Below, one piece after another: positions 11,186 through 21,213 of a stretch of 64,000 bases of DNA. The stretch covers positions 111,340 to 175,339 of the forward strand of contig CAWDPQ010000021.1 in the NCBI GenBank assembly GCA_963804245.1. Direction: 5' to 3'. How positions within the stretch are numbered: position 1 is the first letter of the stretch; each line of letters begins with the position of its first letter. Made by a program: the position numbers and the translations under genes. Source of the DNA: CAWDPQ01 sp963804245 (GTDB lineage Bacteria; Acidobacteriota; Vicinamibacteria; Vicinamibacterales; 2-12-FULL-66-21). A model generated the notes under the pieces. The model saw only the letters and a program-made list of their open reading frames with translations, was not told the origin of the DNA and made no database searches.

Positions 11186-11696
11186 CTCTCCAACTCCAAC
11201 TGCCGACTTCCAATTCCCAAACGGAGTCGTTTCGTACCTTCGAGGTGAAATTCGCACGAAAGCGGTATGGCTGAACGGACTTCACCCAGATCGTGACGAA
11301 CTACCCTGCTTGGAAGTTGAGAGGTGTTTTGTGGAAGTTGCGGGTTTAAGCGCTGCAATCAGACGACGGCCACTTGCAAGAGCTAACAGAGCGAGACCTG
11401 ATCGCGTAACGCTGGCTCGCTGTGGCTCTTAGAAGCGAAGATCACCGATCGCAGCCGTGTCAGCCGATCGGCGCCGCCCTAGCCCTGGTGACGACGTCTC
11501 GGTGCCGTTGGCCTAGAGTTGGAGCTTAGTCGAGGCTGTGTTCAACGCAAGGACGGCCATGAACTGCCGTCATCGTTTGAACAGCCCGAAGGATCGGTTG
11601 TGGAGCATGTTCTGCCTCCCCCGCGGTCATACTTGTTTCTTGCAACGTTTTCCACGAAAGAGGACAAAACGTGCAAGAAACAAGATCTGACCCCTC
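11186..11696. other. 511-nt gap without a recognisable gene
   Basis: The gap starts with a short array of CCAACTCCAACT / CTTCCAATTCCCAA units (11186-11221), downstream of glpQ. The middle section (11222-11630) has mixed composition and no frame with a coherent protein. The right end holds a REP-like hairpin listed separately. Nothing in it looks like a remnant of a known mobile element. Confidence 0.5.
11632..11684. repeat. REP-like hairpin downstream of the TonB receptor
   Basis: The left arm CTTGTTTCTTGCAACGTTTT and right arm AAAACGTGCAAGAAACAAG pair almost perfectly around a loop containing ACGAAAGA. The right flank continues as ATCTGACCCCT, a run I associate with REP-type elements mobilised by RAYT (Y1) transposases; that link is from memory, not shown here. 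It lies 12 nt beyond the receptor stop and could serve as its terminator. Confidence 0.5.
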
Positions 11697-14600
11697 CTAA
11701 AACATCAACTTGAATCCCAGCTGCAGCTGCCGTGGATCGTAGGTTGTCGTGATCGTCCCGAACGCCGCTAAGCTGCGGTTGCCGTTCGGCGCACGGAAAT
11801 TCGTGCGGTTCAGCAGGTTGAACGCCTCGAATCGGAACTCGGCCTCGCCCGATCGCCAGGGCATCGGAAACCGCTTCCCGGCGACGAAATCGATCTGCCA
11901 GATGAACGGACCGCGGATGTTGTTGCGCGGCGCGTTGCCGAACGGTTGGCTCGGATCGGTCGGGATGATGACGGCGTTGCGATCGAGGTAGTTGGAAGGC
12001 GTGCGCTCGTCGGCCGGTAGAACGGGATTGCCGTTCAAGTTCGGTCGATAGTTGTTTGCTCCGCGGAAGTCCTGCTGAATCCCCGAGACCTGGAACGATG
12101 CGGCCGGCGCATAAATGAGCGTCACCGTCTCTCCGGAATAGATCGTATTGATCCCCGCGATCTGCCAGCCGCCGACGAGCGCCTCGACCAGCGGCGAAGG
12201 GTCGGTCAGGAATCGGCGACCGCGGCCGAACGGCAGCTGGAGCACGACACTCGTGGTGTTGTTGTAGGGCTGATGGTACGCGGAGAGATCCGAAGTCCGC
12301 GTCCATGTCGAAGAAGTCTTGCGGCGCCGGGAAGTTCCCGTTTGGGTTCTCGAGCGAGCCGGCGCCGTTGTCCTCCGTCTTCGACAGCGTCAGCGAGTTG
12401 AGCACCGACAATCCGCCGCGCATACGCCAGTCGAACTTCGCCTGAAGCGCGTTGTAGCGCGACTTGCCGCCGTTGAACGAGTAGGTGATGTCCGCGAAGC
12501 CGGGGATCGGACGGCGTGCCTGCAACGGAATCGTGCCCGCGCTGTTGTTCGGCGCGGCCTGGTTCAAGTTGGCGAAGAGCAGCATGTCGTCCGCCGCGTT
12601 CCCCACGTAGGCAAGGTCGAGAATCATGTTCTGGCCGAGCTCACGCTGCACGGAGGCAAACCAGCTCTGCACGCGGCTGGAATGGTAATCGCGCGGCATG
12701 TAGGTGATGTTCGCCGCAAGCGGATCGAAGCGCGAGGAATCCGTCAGTCCAGTCGGGTAGCCCTGCTCGGTGCGGCGGAAGCTCGGATCGAGCGCGTTGG
12801 TCTGCACGACGACGGCATTGATGACCTGCGGGCCGTTGATGGGCAGCACGTTGGCGCCGCCGGCACGGTGGAAGTGCACGTAGCTGATCCCGTAACCACT
12901 GCGGATGACCGTTCGCGGCGTCACCGTATAGGCGAGGCCGAGGCGCGGACCAAAGTTGTTGCGGTCCGGTTTGATCGTGGTGCGATCTTCGAGCGATCCG
13001 TCCCGTGCCTGGACCATCACCCGCCGCTCGGCGTCGAAGTTGGACAGCACGTTGTCCTTCTCCCAGTGCGGCGTCGCGAACTCGTAGCGCAGGCCGAGAT
13101 TCAGCGTCAGCTTGTCGTTGAAGCGCAAATCGTCCTGCACGTACGCGAAGTGCATGTTCTGACGCAGATTGGCGACCAGGATGTTGCTGAGCGCGTAGGT
13201 GCTGCGCAGGCCGAGCATGAAGTCGGCGAGGTTGTAGAGATTGTTGGCCGCCGCACCGGCCGGTCGCGTGATCTGTCCGGCGTACTGATCGCGTCCGTAC
13301 AGCGGGTTGACGTCCTGCACTTCCGTCTGAATGTGCTGGAACTCGTAGCCGGTCTTCATCGAGTGCCGGCCGCGCGTCAGGATGTAGTTGATCTTCGGAT
13401 TGAAGACCATCGGGAACTGCCACTGCGGGTTCGTCGCCTGGCGGCCGAGGTTCGAGTAACCGGTGATGAGCTGCGATGGCAGACCGCCGGCGACACGCTC
13501 GTCTGTCGGCAGGCCGGTTATCCCAAACAGATCCGCGGCGCTGCCCGAGCCAAGCGCCAGAGGATTCTTGCCCGCCGTGGTATCCGACCAGGCGAAGCGG
13601 AACTCGAACAGCGAGTTGTTCGTCGGCGACCAGGTCGAACCGAACGCAACCTGCTTGTTCGTGACGTAGGTGAAACCGTTGCCGTCGCCGCCGGAGGGCA
13701 GCGGAATCGGCGGTTGATCCGTGATGTCCACGTCGCGGTAGCCGGCGCGGCCGAAGAACGACAGGCGAGGACTGACCTGGTAATCGACCTTGCCGCCCAT
13801 CTTGTCCGTATCGTTCGTGAACTCCTGCAGGATGGCGTAGTTGTTCGCCGTACCGGCCGACGTGGGCTCGGGAAGTCCTTCGAGCACACTGCGCGCAAAC
13901 GTCGTCATCGGGATCGGGCTGCCGGCGGGAATCGTGCTGCCGGTGAGCGGATTGGTGACGGCAACCGTGAGCACGCCCTGGCGCTGCGCCACTGTCGGAA
14001 TCGTTGACGTCGTCACCAGGGCGCGCGTTTGCCGGAAGCCTTCGTAATCGGCAAAGAAAAACGCCTTGTTGCGAATGATCGGACCGCCAATGACGCCGCC
14101 GAATTGATTGCGTTCGAGCGGCGGCTTGCCGCCGGCCGGTGGCTTGAAGAATCCGGTCGCGTTGAACTTCGTGTCGCGATAGAACTCGAAGCCGCTGCCG
14201 TGAAACGCATTCGTGCCGCTGCGATAGGCGACGTTGATGACGCCGCCTGCCGCACGTCCGTACTCGGCACTCATGTTGTTGGTGACGACCTTGAACTCGG
14301 CCACCGCATCCGGCGCCGGCTGCATGACCTGGTTCGAAAAGCCCTGGTTGCTGGTGCCGTAGGCGTTGTTGTCGACGCCGTCGATGAGGAAGTTGTTGAC
14401 CGTACTGCGCAGGCCGTTGATGTTGAACGAGCCCTCGCGCGGCGTAAATCCGCCGGTGCCAATCGCCGACTGCCGCACGCCGGTCGTCAGCAGTGCCAGT
14501 GCGGAGTAGTCGCGGCCGTTCAGCGGCAGCGCACGGGTCTGATCGCCGGTGATGACCTGGCCGCGCTGGCTCGTATCGGTCTCGAGCCGGGTCGCCGCCG

Positions 14601-14964
14601 CCAGCACCTCGACCCGCTCCGTCAGCTGTCCCACCTGCATCGTCAAGTCGACGCGCTGCCGTGCGCCGACCGTCAGCTCGATGCCGTCCGCCACCGCAAC
14701 GGCGAACCCGGCCTTCTCGGCGGTGACCAGATAGGTGCCGATTCGCAGTGTCGAAAACTCGAAGATGCCGCTCGCATCGGAGATCTTCGTCTGGCTCACG
14801 CCGGTGGCCACGTTGGTCAGGGTGACCGTCGCTTCTCCGATCACCGCGCCGGAGTTATCGCGAACGGTGCCGACGATCGATGCGGTCTCGAATTGGGCCG
14901 ACGCGGAAGCGGCGGAGAGGATCAGAAACACCGTCGCCCGAACGGCGCAAAGAATTCGTTTCAT
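11697..14964 (-). CDS. TonB-dependent receptor with carboxypeptidase-regulatory-like N-domain, one frameshift
   Basis: An outer-membrane receptor of about 1088 residues. The signal peptide (MKRILCAVRATVFLILSA) is followed by a CarboxypepD_reg-like domain at about residues 25-110 (GTVRDNSGAVIGEATVTLTN). A plug domain follows, with PLNGRDYSALALLTTGV, INGLRSTVNNFLIDGVDNN and the SAEYGRAAGGVINV signature. A long beta barrel completes the protein. This Oar/SusC-like type is abundant in Acidobacteriota and imports large substrates or oligomers with TonB energy. Near 12281-12286 the frame shifts by one base, and the last ~180 residues (AYHQPYNNTTSVV to QLGFKLMF) continue in another frame to the stop at 11697. 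No neighbouring enzyme reveals the ligand. Confidence 0.88.
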
Positions 14965-15064
14965 GGGAGTTTGACCTCGTCCTGAATCCTGAATGCGGCG
15001 CTCATTCTATCGCCGACGCGAAACCGGGCTGTAAAGATTTCGCGGCGAAAGTTAGACTCGCGAC

Positions 15065-16600
15065 ATGTCCAGGATCATTGTCGCTTTGGCCATCAGCTCG
15101 GCCACCACGGTCATCCTCGCGTCGCAGGCTCCACCCGCGGCCGCCCCGTCCTCGCGTTCGTCGCTGGCAAGTCCGGCGGCTGCCGCGTCGCGCGCGCAGT
15201 TTCTCGAGATGTTCGCCCGTGGATATTTTCCTGGCCGCAGCGGGCAGGTGATGGTCGTGCCGCGACAGGGAGACATCATCACGCGCGACGAGCCGGACAT
15301 CCGCTATATGCACGGCTCTCCGTGGCCGTACGACACGTCGATCCCCTTGTTTTTCGTCGGCAAGAACATCCGCGCGGGGTCGTACACCGTTCCGGCGGCG
15401 CAACAGGACGTCGCCGTGACCGTCGCGTCGATTCTCGGTGCGGTGCTCTCGCCAGCCGCGAGCGGCCGCGTGCTTCCGATCGTGCGACCGGGCGTGCCGC
15501 CGCCGCGCGCGGTGCTGATCCTCGTACTCGACGGCATGCGGCCGGATTATTTCTCTCGATTTGCGAAGGAATTGCCAACCCTGTCAGGGCTGCGCGCACG
15601 CGGCGCGTCGTTCACCCGCGCCCGCCTCAACATGCTCCCGAGCAACACCGCCGTCGGCCATGCGACCATCGCCACCGGCGCGGATCCGCGCGTGCACGGC
15701 ATCACAGGCAACAATCTGTACGAGCGGACGCGCAAAGGCCGTCACGACATGTTCGGCGGCTGGGATCCTCGCGATCTGGCGTGCCCTACGCTTGCCGACG
15801 TATGGCAGCTCCAGACCGGGGGCCGCGCAATTATCGTCGCCCAGGGCAGCAGCGTGCCGGCGAGCACGGCCCTCGGCGGGCATGGCGCGTGTCAGGTCAG
15901 CGGAACGAAGGTCACGCATGCGGGTTACGACGAGCGATCGGGGAAGTGGCTCACCAACATGGATTGCTTCACGCAGCCAGCCACGATCGCCGAGCTCGAC
16001 GCGCGAACCCTCTGGCCACAGGACGGCATGTGGATGGGGCACAAGATTGACACACCCTCGGGGGTCCGCCGCTCGGCACTCTTCCCGCCGTTCGAGGCCG
16101 AAGCCTTTACCCGGCTCCTCGACAGCCAGCCAATCGGCAAGGATGCAATCACCGATCTGCTGCTCCTGAACTACAAGGGCGCGGACTACGTCGGTCACCA
16201 GCACGGCCCGGAGTCGAAAGAACTGGCGCTGACGCTCGCGGAGATGGATCGACAGCTCGGTCGCATCCTGAAGATGATCGAGGAACGCACCGGCGGTGAC
16301 TTTCTCCTTGCCGTCACGGCCGACCACGGGATGCCGTCGGAACCGGCCGTCACCGGGGGCACGCGCCGCCACTACGCGCCTGATATCGTCGATGCGCTTC
16401 ACAAGCGCTTCGATCCCGACACGCGCACGCTGATCACGTACTACGAGCCTGAGAACGCGCAGATCTTCGTCGATCCCGAACGGCTGGCCACGCTGAAGCT
16501 GACGCTGGACGACGTGGCGTCGTATTTACGATCGCAGCCGTTCATGTTCGCGGCGTACACGGAGGATGAGGTGCGCAGGGCGGCCATGCGAATGCGCTAG
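15065..16600 (+). CDS. Secreted alkaline-phosphatase-superfamily phosphodiesterase
   Basis: A 511-residue exported enzyme with signal peptide MSRIIVALAISSATTVILAS. A metal-binding Asp lies in LILVLDGMRPDYF. The nucleophile region is MLPSNTAVGHATIATGADP, where a Thr or Ser is expected to carry the phosphoryl group. DHGMPSEPAV provides the second Asp-His metal pair. It matches the type I phosphodiesterase / nucleotide pyrophosphatase family. Substrate is unknown; phosphodiesters, nucleotides or phosphonates are possible. The N-terminal ~110 residues before LVLDG are not part of the core and also resemble the C-terminal segment of similar enzymes (DIRYMHGSPWPYDTSIPLFF). It is convergent with the next gene, overlapping it by 4 nt. 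Confidence 0.82.
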   Translation: MSRIIVALAISSATTVILASQAPPAAAPSSRSSLASPAAAASRAQFLEMFARGYFPGRSGQVMVVPRQGDIITRDEPDIRYMHGSPWPYDTSIPLFFVGKNIRAGSYTVPAAQQDVAVTVASILGAVLSPAASGRVLPIVRPGVPPPRAVLILVLDGMRPDYFSRFAKELPTLSGLRARGASFTRARLNMLPSNTAVGHATIATGADPRVHGITGNNLYERTRKGRHDMFGGWDPRDLACPTLADVWQLQTGGRAIIVAQGSSVPASTALGGHGACQVSGTKVTHAGYDERSGKWLTNMDCFTQPATIAELDARTLWPQDGMWMGHKIDTPSGVRRSALFPPFEAEAFTRLLDSQPIGKDAITDLLLLNYKGADYVGHQHGPESKELALTLAEMDRQLGRILKMIEERTGGDFLLAVTADHGMPSEPAVTGGTRRHYAPDIVDALHKRFDPDTRTLITYYEPENAQIFVDPERLATLKLTLDDVASYLRSQPFMFAAYTEDEVRRAAMRMR

Positions 16601-16998
16601 CCAGCTGCCGCGCCCGACCTGCGCAGCCCCGTGAACTGCAGCTCCGCAAGCCCAGCCACGACCACGGCCTGGAACAGCACGAATGCCAGGCCTAGTGTCG
16701 TCGGCTGGATCCATCCCGTCACCAGTACCAGGACGCTCGCGACCACCCAGGCGACGTTGAGCGCCACGACCGCCCAGGCGCGCGATGGCGTGAGCTGCGC
16801 TGGCCGGGAGAAGAAGAACACCATTGCCGCGAACGGAAGCAGCATCGCACCCGCTGAGCGCATCACCAACGCCGGTACGTTGAAGAGCGGCTCGAGAAAA
16901 TCTGCTGCGGCGATCATCGCTATCCCGGTCGCGCCGCTCACCGCTGCATCCAGCGCCAGCAGAAGTCGAAGAGTAGCCGCCGAGTTCAAAGTCATCAT
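16597..16998 (-). CDS. Small four-helix membrane protein
   Basis: A 133-residue protein with four hydrophobic helices (ATLRLLLALDAAVSG; MRSAGAMLLPFAAMVFFF; AWAVVALNVAWVVASVLVLV; LAFVLFQAVVVAGLAEL). I do not recognise a named family with certainty. It starts at 16998 behind a strong ribosome site (AAGGAGG, 5 nt before the ATG). It is divergent from an XRE/MmyB-type regulator, and the shared 100-nt gap contains a perfect palindrome, so it is probably a target of that regulator. Confidence 0.75.
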   Translation of the reverse strand: MMTLNSAATLRLLLALDAAVSGATGIAMIAAADFLEPLFNVPALVMRSAGAMLLPFAAMVFFFSRPAQLTPSRAWAVVALNVAWVVASVLVLVTGWIQPTTLGLAFVLFQAVVVAGLAELQFTGLRRSGAAAG

Positions 16999-17048
16999 CG
17001 AAGCCTCCTTGATGGTCTCGATGATCGACGGCGGCGAGTCCCGTGTCG

Positions 17049-17065
17049 ATTACCTCCGAGGTAAT
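17049..17065. promoter_or_regulatory. Perfect palindrome, candidate operator of the XRE/MmyB regulator
   Basis: ATTACCTC-C-GAGGTAAT is a perfect 8-bp inverted repeat with a single central base. It is centred 42 nt upstream of the regulator start (17100) and 58 nt upstream of the divergent membrane-protein start (16998). Such a site in a divergent gap beside a helix-turn-helix gene is the classic layout of an autoregulatory operator. I recall similar TTACCTC-GAGGTAA sites beside other MmyB-like regulators, but could not check this. Confidence 0.65.
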
Positions 17066-17099
17066 TGGCGCGACGCCACGGGTGGATTATCGTTGCGCC

Positions 17100-17921
17100 A
17101 TGATCGCCAACGTACGTCCGGTGGGAGATCTGCTGCGTGAATGGCGTCAGCGGCGCCGGGTGAGCCAGCTGGAGCTGGCGCTCGACGCCGAGATCTCCGC
17201 GAAGCATGTGAGCTTTGTCGAGAGCGGAAGGGCGCAACCCAGCCGCGACATGGTGCTGAAGCTTGCCGAGCACCTGCAGGTGCCTCTTCGTGAGCGGAAC
17301 GCGCTCCTGCAGGCCGCCGGATTTGCCTCAGTGTATGCCGAACGGGCGCTCACCGATCCGGCGCTGGCTACCGCCCGGGCCGCCGTCGAGCTCGTGTTGA
17401 AGGGACACGAGCCGTTTCCGGCGATCGCGGTTGACCGTCACTGGTCACTGGTCGCCGCCAACGCCGCTGTCGCACCCATGCTCGAAGGGATCGATCAGTC
17501 GCTGCTCACACCGCCCGTCAACGTCCTCCGCGTAAGCCTGCATCCCAGTGGACTGGCACCGCGCATCGTGAACTTCGTCGAATGGCGCAGTCATCTGCTC
17601 GAACGGCTGCGACGGCAGGTCGAGAGTACCAACGATCAGGTCTTGGTCGATCTCCTGCACGAGCTCCGGCACTACCCGATGCAGAACGAAGCCGAGCACA
17701 GCGCGCGTCCGCCGCGCGACTACGCCGGCGTCATCGTGCCGTTCGAACTGCGCACGCCGGGCGGTATCTTGGCGTTTTTCGGCACCACAACGGTGTTCGG
17801 CACACCAATCGACATCACGCTGTCCGAGCTGGCGGTCGAAGCGTTCTTTCCGGCGGATGAAGCGACGGCGCGAGCGTTGCGAGGGCCCAATGCTTCCGCC
17901 TGTAAACGACAGGAGAACTGA
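17100..17921 (+). CDS. XRE-family regulator with MmyB-like ligand-binding domain
   Basis: A 273-residue transcription factor. An N-terminal helix-turn-helix (about residues 8-65; RRRVSQLELALDAEISAKHV then VSFVESGRAQPSRDMV) is followed by the MmyB-like ligand-binding domain (about 100-265), which binds small hydrophobic or aromatic molecules in characterised relatives. The ATG at 17100 places the HTH close to the N-terminus as usual; a longer in-frame start at 17043 would run through the operator and is rejected. It likely controls itself and the divergent 4-TM gene through the palindrome at 17049-17065. Confidence 0.85.
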   Translation: MIANVRPVGDLLREWRQRRRVSQLELALDAEISAKHVSFVESGRAQPSRDMVLKLAEHLQVPLRERNALLQAAGFASVYAERALTDPALATARAAVELVLKGHEPFPAIAVDRHWSLVAANAAVAPMLEGIDQSLLTPPVNVLRVSLHPSGLAPRIVNFVEWRSHLLERLRRQVESTNDQVLVDLLHELRHYPMQNEAEHSARPPRDYAGVIVPFELRTPGGILAFFGTTTVFGTPIDITLSELAVEAFFPADEATARALRGPNASACKRQEN

Positions 17922-18102
17922 GAAAGAGAGACACCCAATTTTTCTGGTTACTGACGTGGCAAGGTCTTAGGCACATCCGAACCCACGCCAAAGCTCCCTC
18001 CCTTCTCCTGTCGCTCTTCGCGCTGCAAGAATATCGAATTCGATGCGCCTCAATCCACACGAAATGCGTCCTGAAACGACGGAGAGCGTTTACTATACGC
18101 GG

Positions 18103-19582
18103 ATGCATAAGCTCGTTCTTTCCACCCTCACGGTCCTGGTGCTCGCCGTTGCCACGTCGGCGCAACAACCCGATGCCATCAGTGCGGCGGCAGCGGCGCT
18201 CGGTGCCGACACCATCAAGTCGCTCCAGTTCACCGGTTCGGGAGCGAGCTTCAACGTCGGCCAGCCGTACGCGGCTGGCGGCGCGTGGCCACGGCTCAAC
18301 GTGGAGAGCTACACGGCAATCATCGACTACGAGATGCCGCGACTGCGCCTGGAGATCGTCCGCACGGTTCCCAACCCGCTGCCGCCCGGCGTCGCACCGT
18401 TCACTGGCCAGCAGCGCCAGGTGCTGGCGCTCAGCGGCAACAACGGGTGGAACGTGCCACAGCCTGCCGCCGGCGCACCGCCGCCGGCGACACCACCGGC
18501 ACCACCGCCCGTGGCCGAGGCCGTAGTCGTCGAACGGAAGTTGTTCGTGTGGTCGACGCCGCACGGCTTCGTCAAGGCCGCGAGCTGCGAACAAGGCGAC
18601 GTCGCGACGCTCGGGCGGCTCGACCGAAGTCACGTTTACGCAGGATGGCAAATATCGTGTCGTCGGCAGGCTCAACGCGCAGAACCAGGTCGAACGTGTG
18701 CAGACCTGGATCGACAATCCCGTGCTGGGCGACATGCTCGTCGAAACGACCTACAGCGGATATCGCGACTTCGGCGGTGTGAGCTTTCCGGCAAGAATCC
18801 AGCAGTCACAAGGCGGACATCCGACGCTCGAGCTGACGATCTCCGCAGTTGTGAAGAATCCGTCGCTCGATCTTGCGGTGCCCGAGTCGGTCAACAAGCC
18901 TGTCGCACCGATACAGGTCGCTTCCGAGGAGGTGGCGCCCGGCGTCCACTACCTGACCGGCGGCAGCCACCACAGCGTCGCAATCGGGATGCGCGATCAC
19001 GTCGTCGTTGTCGAGGGGCCGCAGTCGGAAGCGCGAAGTCTGGCCGTCATCGCGAAGACGAAAGAGCTGTTTCCCGCCAAACCGATTCGCTACGTCGTCA
19101 ACACGCACGTGCACTTCGACCATTCCGGCGGTTTGCGGCCATTCGTGGACGAGGGTGCGACGGTGGTCACGCACCGCTCGAATCAGTCGTTCTTCGAAAA
19201 GGCATGGGCGGCGCCACGAACGATCAATCCGGATCGTCTGGCGCAGTCGAAGAAGCGCGCGCGGTTCCAGGCTGTCGGCGATCGCGGGCAGCTCACCGAT
19301 GGTTCACGCACCATCGACTTGCACATCGTTCCCAGCCGCCACAACAGCGGGATCCTCGCGGTCTATCTCCCGGCAGAGAAGATCGTGATGCAAGCGGATC
19401 TGTTCGCGCCGCTGCCGGCCAATGCACCGCCGCCGGCAACGCCCAACCCGTTTTCGATCGAATTCGCCGACCAGGTGAAGAAGCTGCAGCTCGACGTCGC
19501 GAAAATCCTGGCCCTGCACGGACCGCGAGTGGCGACGATGGAGGACTTGAACAAGGCGATCGGACGCAGCGGCTCGAACTGA
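18103..19582 (+). CDS. Exported MBL-fold metallohydrolase, one frameshift
   Basis: A signal peptide (MHKLVLSTLTVLVLAVATSAQ) leads a protein of about 490 residues. The first ~160 residues form a beta-rich region with a Pro/Ala linker. The second part is a metallo-beta-lactamase fold with the zinc motif VVNTHVHFDHSGG, a further His in VPSRHNSG and an Asp in QADLF. Relatives hydrolyse thioesters, lactones or beta-lactams, so no substrate can be named. The frame changes by +1 near 18580; upstream ends FVKAA and downstream resumes ANKATSRRSGGSTEVTF. Its stop lies 1 nt before the TTG start of the exporter gene, suggesting coupled translation. Confidence 0.8.
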
Positions 19583-19583
19583 A

Positions 19584-20330
19584 TTGCCGGACCTGACGCC
19601 CGCTCAGTGGCTCCTGGCAATCGTCGGAGCCGTCGGTCTCGGCATCGGCAAGGCTGGCCTGGCCGGGATGAGCCTGGTTCACGTGCTCATCTTCGCCTTC
19701 CTGTTCGGCGCGCGGGATTCAACCGGTGTCGTCCTGCCGATGCTGCTCATCGGCGACGTCGGTGCGGTCACGCTCTTCCACCAGCACGCGCGCTGGGACT
19801 ACGTGCGCCGCATGCTGCCGCCGGCGTGCAGCGGCGTAGCTATCGGTGCCCTCCTGATGCGCGGCCTGAGCGACGCGGCCTTCAAGCCGACGATTGGCTG
19901 GATCATCCTGTCGCTGACCGTCCTGCAGGTCACGCGCAACTATCGGCCCGAGTGGTTTGGCAACATCCCGCATTCGCCCTGGTTCGCCTGGACAATCGGG
20001 TTACTCGCCGGCATGACGACGATGCTGGCGAACGCGGCGGGGCCAATCTTCGCGATCTATTGCCTGGCGGTCGGTCTGCCGAAGTTCGAGTTCGTCGGCA
20101 CGTTCGCCTGGTTTTTTCTCATCATCAATGCCTTCAAGGTTCCATTCAGCCTCGCGCTCGGCCTGATTCACGGGAAGACGCTCCTGCTGAACGTACTGCT
20201 GGTTCCAGCGATCGCCGTCGGTCTGCTCGGCGGACGGTGGATCATCCGCCGCGTGCCGCAGCGGATATTCGACGCGCTGCTGCTGGCGTTCGCCGCGGTC
20301 GCGGCGCTGCGGCTCATTGGAGCGTTCTAA
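19584..20330 (+). CDS. TauE/SafE (TSUP) family sulfite/sulfonate exporter-like permease
   Basis: A 248-residue membrane protein with about seven to eight helices. The two-half TSUP pattern is visible as GLGIGKAGLAGMSL near the N-terminus and GLLAGMTTMLANAAGPIFAIY in the second half. The family moves sulfite, sulfoacetate or other organic anions. The start is a TTG at 19584, only one base after the stop of the MBL gene; no ATG is available before the first helix, which supports translational coupling. An MBL hydrolase coupled to a TSUP exporter could mean hydrolysis of a sulfur compound followed by export of the anion, but that is only inference. Confidence 0.8.
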   Translation: MPDLTPAQWLLAIVGAVGLGIGKAGLAGMSLVHVLIFAFLFGARDSTGVVLPMLLIGDVGAVTLFHQHARWDYVRRMLPPACSGVAIGALLMRGLSDAAFKPTIGWIILSLTVLQVTRNYRPEWFGNIPHSPWFAWTIGLLAGMTTMLANAAGPIFAIYCLAVGLPKFEFVGTFAWFFLIINAFKVPFSLALGLIHGKTLLLNVLLVPAIAVGLLGGRWIIRRVPQRIFDALLLAFAAVAALRLIGAF

Positions 20331-20357
20331 TTCAGCGACAGCCGCGTGTCTAAAAGC

Positions 20358-20500
20358 AAAACGCAGAGAGCGCCGAGGACCGCTGAGACGCCTGGGATGG
20401 CTAGTTGCGTCTGTGGGCTGGCGTGCCGCGCTGCGCGGGTACGCCAGCCCGTCCAGGCGAATTACCCATGACGTCTCTGCTCCGCTGCGTTCTCCGCGTT
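20358..20500. repeat. Nested inverted repeat between convergent genes, likely bidirectional terminator
   Basis: The outer arms (about 20358-20390 and 20468-20500) are degenerate AACGCAGAGAGCG units and their complement. Nested inside is a strong hairpin with perfect arms GGGCTGGCGT (20415-20424) and ACGCCAGCCC (20441-20450), plus a further CCGCG/CGCGG stem. It lies between the rightward TSUP gene and the leftward DinB gene, so termination in both directions is plausible. Confidence 0.6.
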
Positions 20501-20568
20501 GAAACCCACAAGCAGACGTCGTCGATGAAGAGTTGCCGTTCGCAGCTGGCTCGTCCTCTCAATCGCGC

Positions 20569-21102
20569 TCAGCGACGGCTCGACGGAGGGACCATGCCCT
20601 TGATCCGGAAATACGTCACCAGATTCCCGTAGTGTTCTTGCACGTGTCCGGTGTTGCCCACGAGCGCCGAGACCCTGGGCCGGTTCCCCATGCCGAACGG
20701 CATCGCGATCGACTCGGCCGCGCTCTTGTCCGTTAGAGCTTTGAAAGCCGCATCGCAATAGGCGATGGAATCGTTCACGGCCTTGGCGATCTCCGCTTTC
20801 GTCTTCGCCGTTTTCTCGAAGTGCTCTTCCGTGAATGGACTCTTCTCCGCCTTGGCCGCCGAACAGAACACGTAGTTGGCGCCGGCAACGTGCGCCAGGA
20901 TCTGCCCGAACGTACGAACTTGCTCGGTCGGCTTGAATCCCAGGTCGGCCTCCGGTATCAACTCCGCCGATTGCCGCAGGTTCCCCTTTGCATCGTCCCA
21001 AGCCTGACGAATCGCCTGGCTGATGGAATCGCCCGTCTGGGCTGCCGCGGGTCCGGCAAGTAGTGTGACCAGGAGGGCCGTCAATCCCGTCAATCCGCGC
21101 AT
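20569..21102 (-). CDS. Exported DinB-family protein
   Basis: A 177-residue protein with signal peptide MRGLTGLTALLVTLLAG and cleavage after AAAQ. The rest is the four-helix DinB/YfiT fold. The metal triad is visible as His in GQILAHVAGANY and the pair in TGHVQEHYGN. The family includes thiol transferases and metal-dependent hydrolases; a periplasmic copy is common in Acidobacteriota but has no known role. ATG at 21102 is preferred because AAGGAG lies 8 nt upstream; longer in-frame starts lack a signal peptide at the N-terminus. Confidence 0.82.
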   Translation of the reverse strand: MRGLTGLTALLVTLLAGPAAAQTGDSISQAIRQAWDDAKGNLRQSAELIPEADLGFKPTEQVRTFGQILAHVAGANYVFCSAAKAEKSPFTEEHFEKTAKTKAEIAKAVNDSIAYCDAAFKALTDKSAAESIAMPFGMGNRPRVSALVGNTGHVQEHYGNLVTYFRIKGMVPPSSRR

Positions 21103-21213
21103 TTTGTGGCTCCTTTGTGTGACCAACGAAAAGGCTAATCGAAAACTCATGAAATCCTCAAAACTCACGAAAAATCCGCTCGTTATCATCGTCAGACAGC
21201 TCGTGGGGGCATC

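Noticed and set aside
11519..11713. 64-codon rightward frame in the gap after glpQ
   Set aside because: It runs through the REP-like hairpin into the receptor's 3' end and shows no ribosome site or recognisable fold.
12319..14007. Long open frame (562 codons) on the plus strand
   Set aside because: It lies entirely antisense to the TonB receptor and has an Arg/His/Val-rich composition typical of GC-rich shadow frames.
18043..18102. Upstream ATG extending the MBL hydrolase by 20 residues
   Set aside because: It would bury the signal peptide behind a charged extension; ATG at 18103 places it at the N-terminus.
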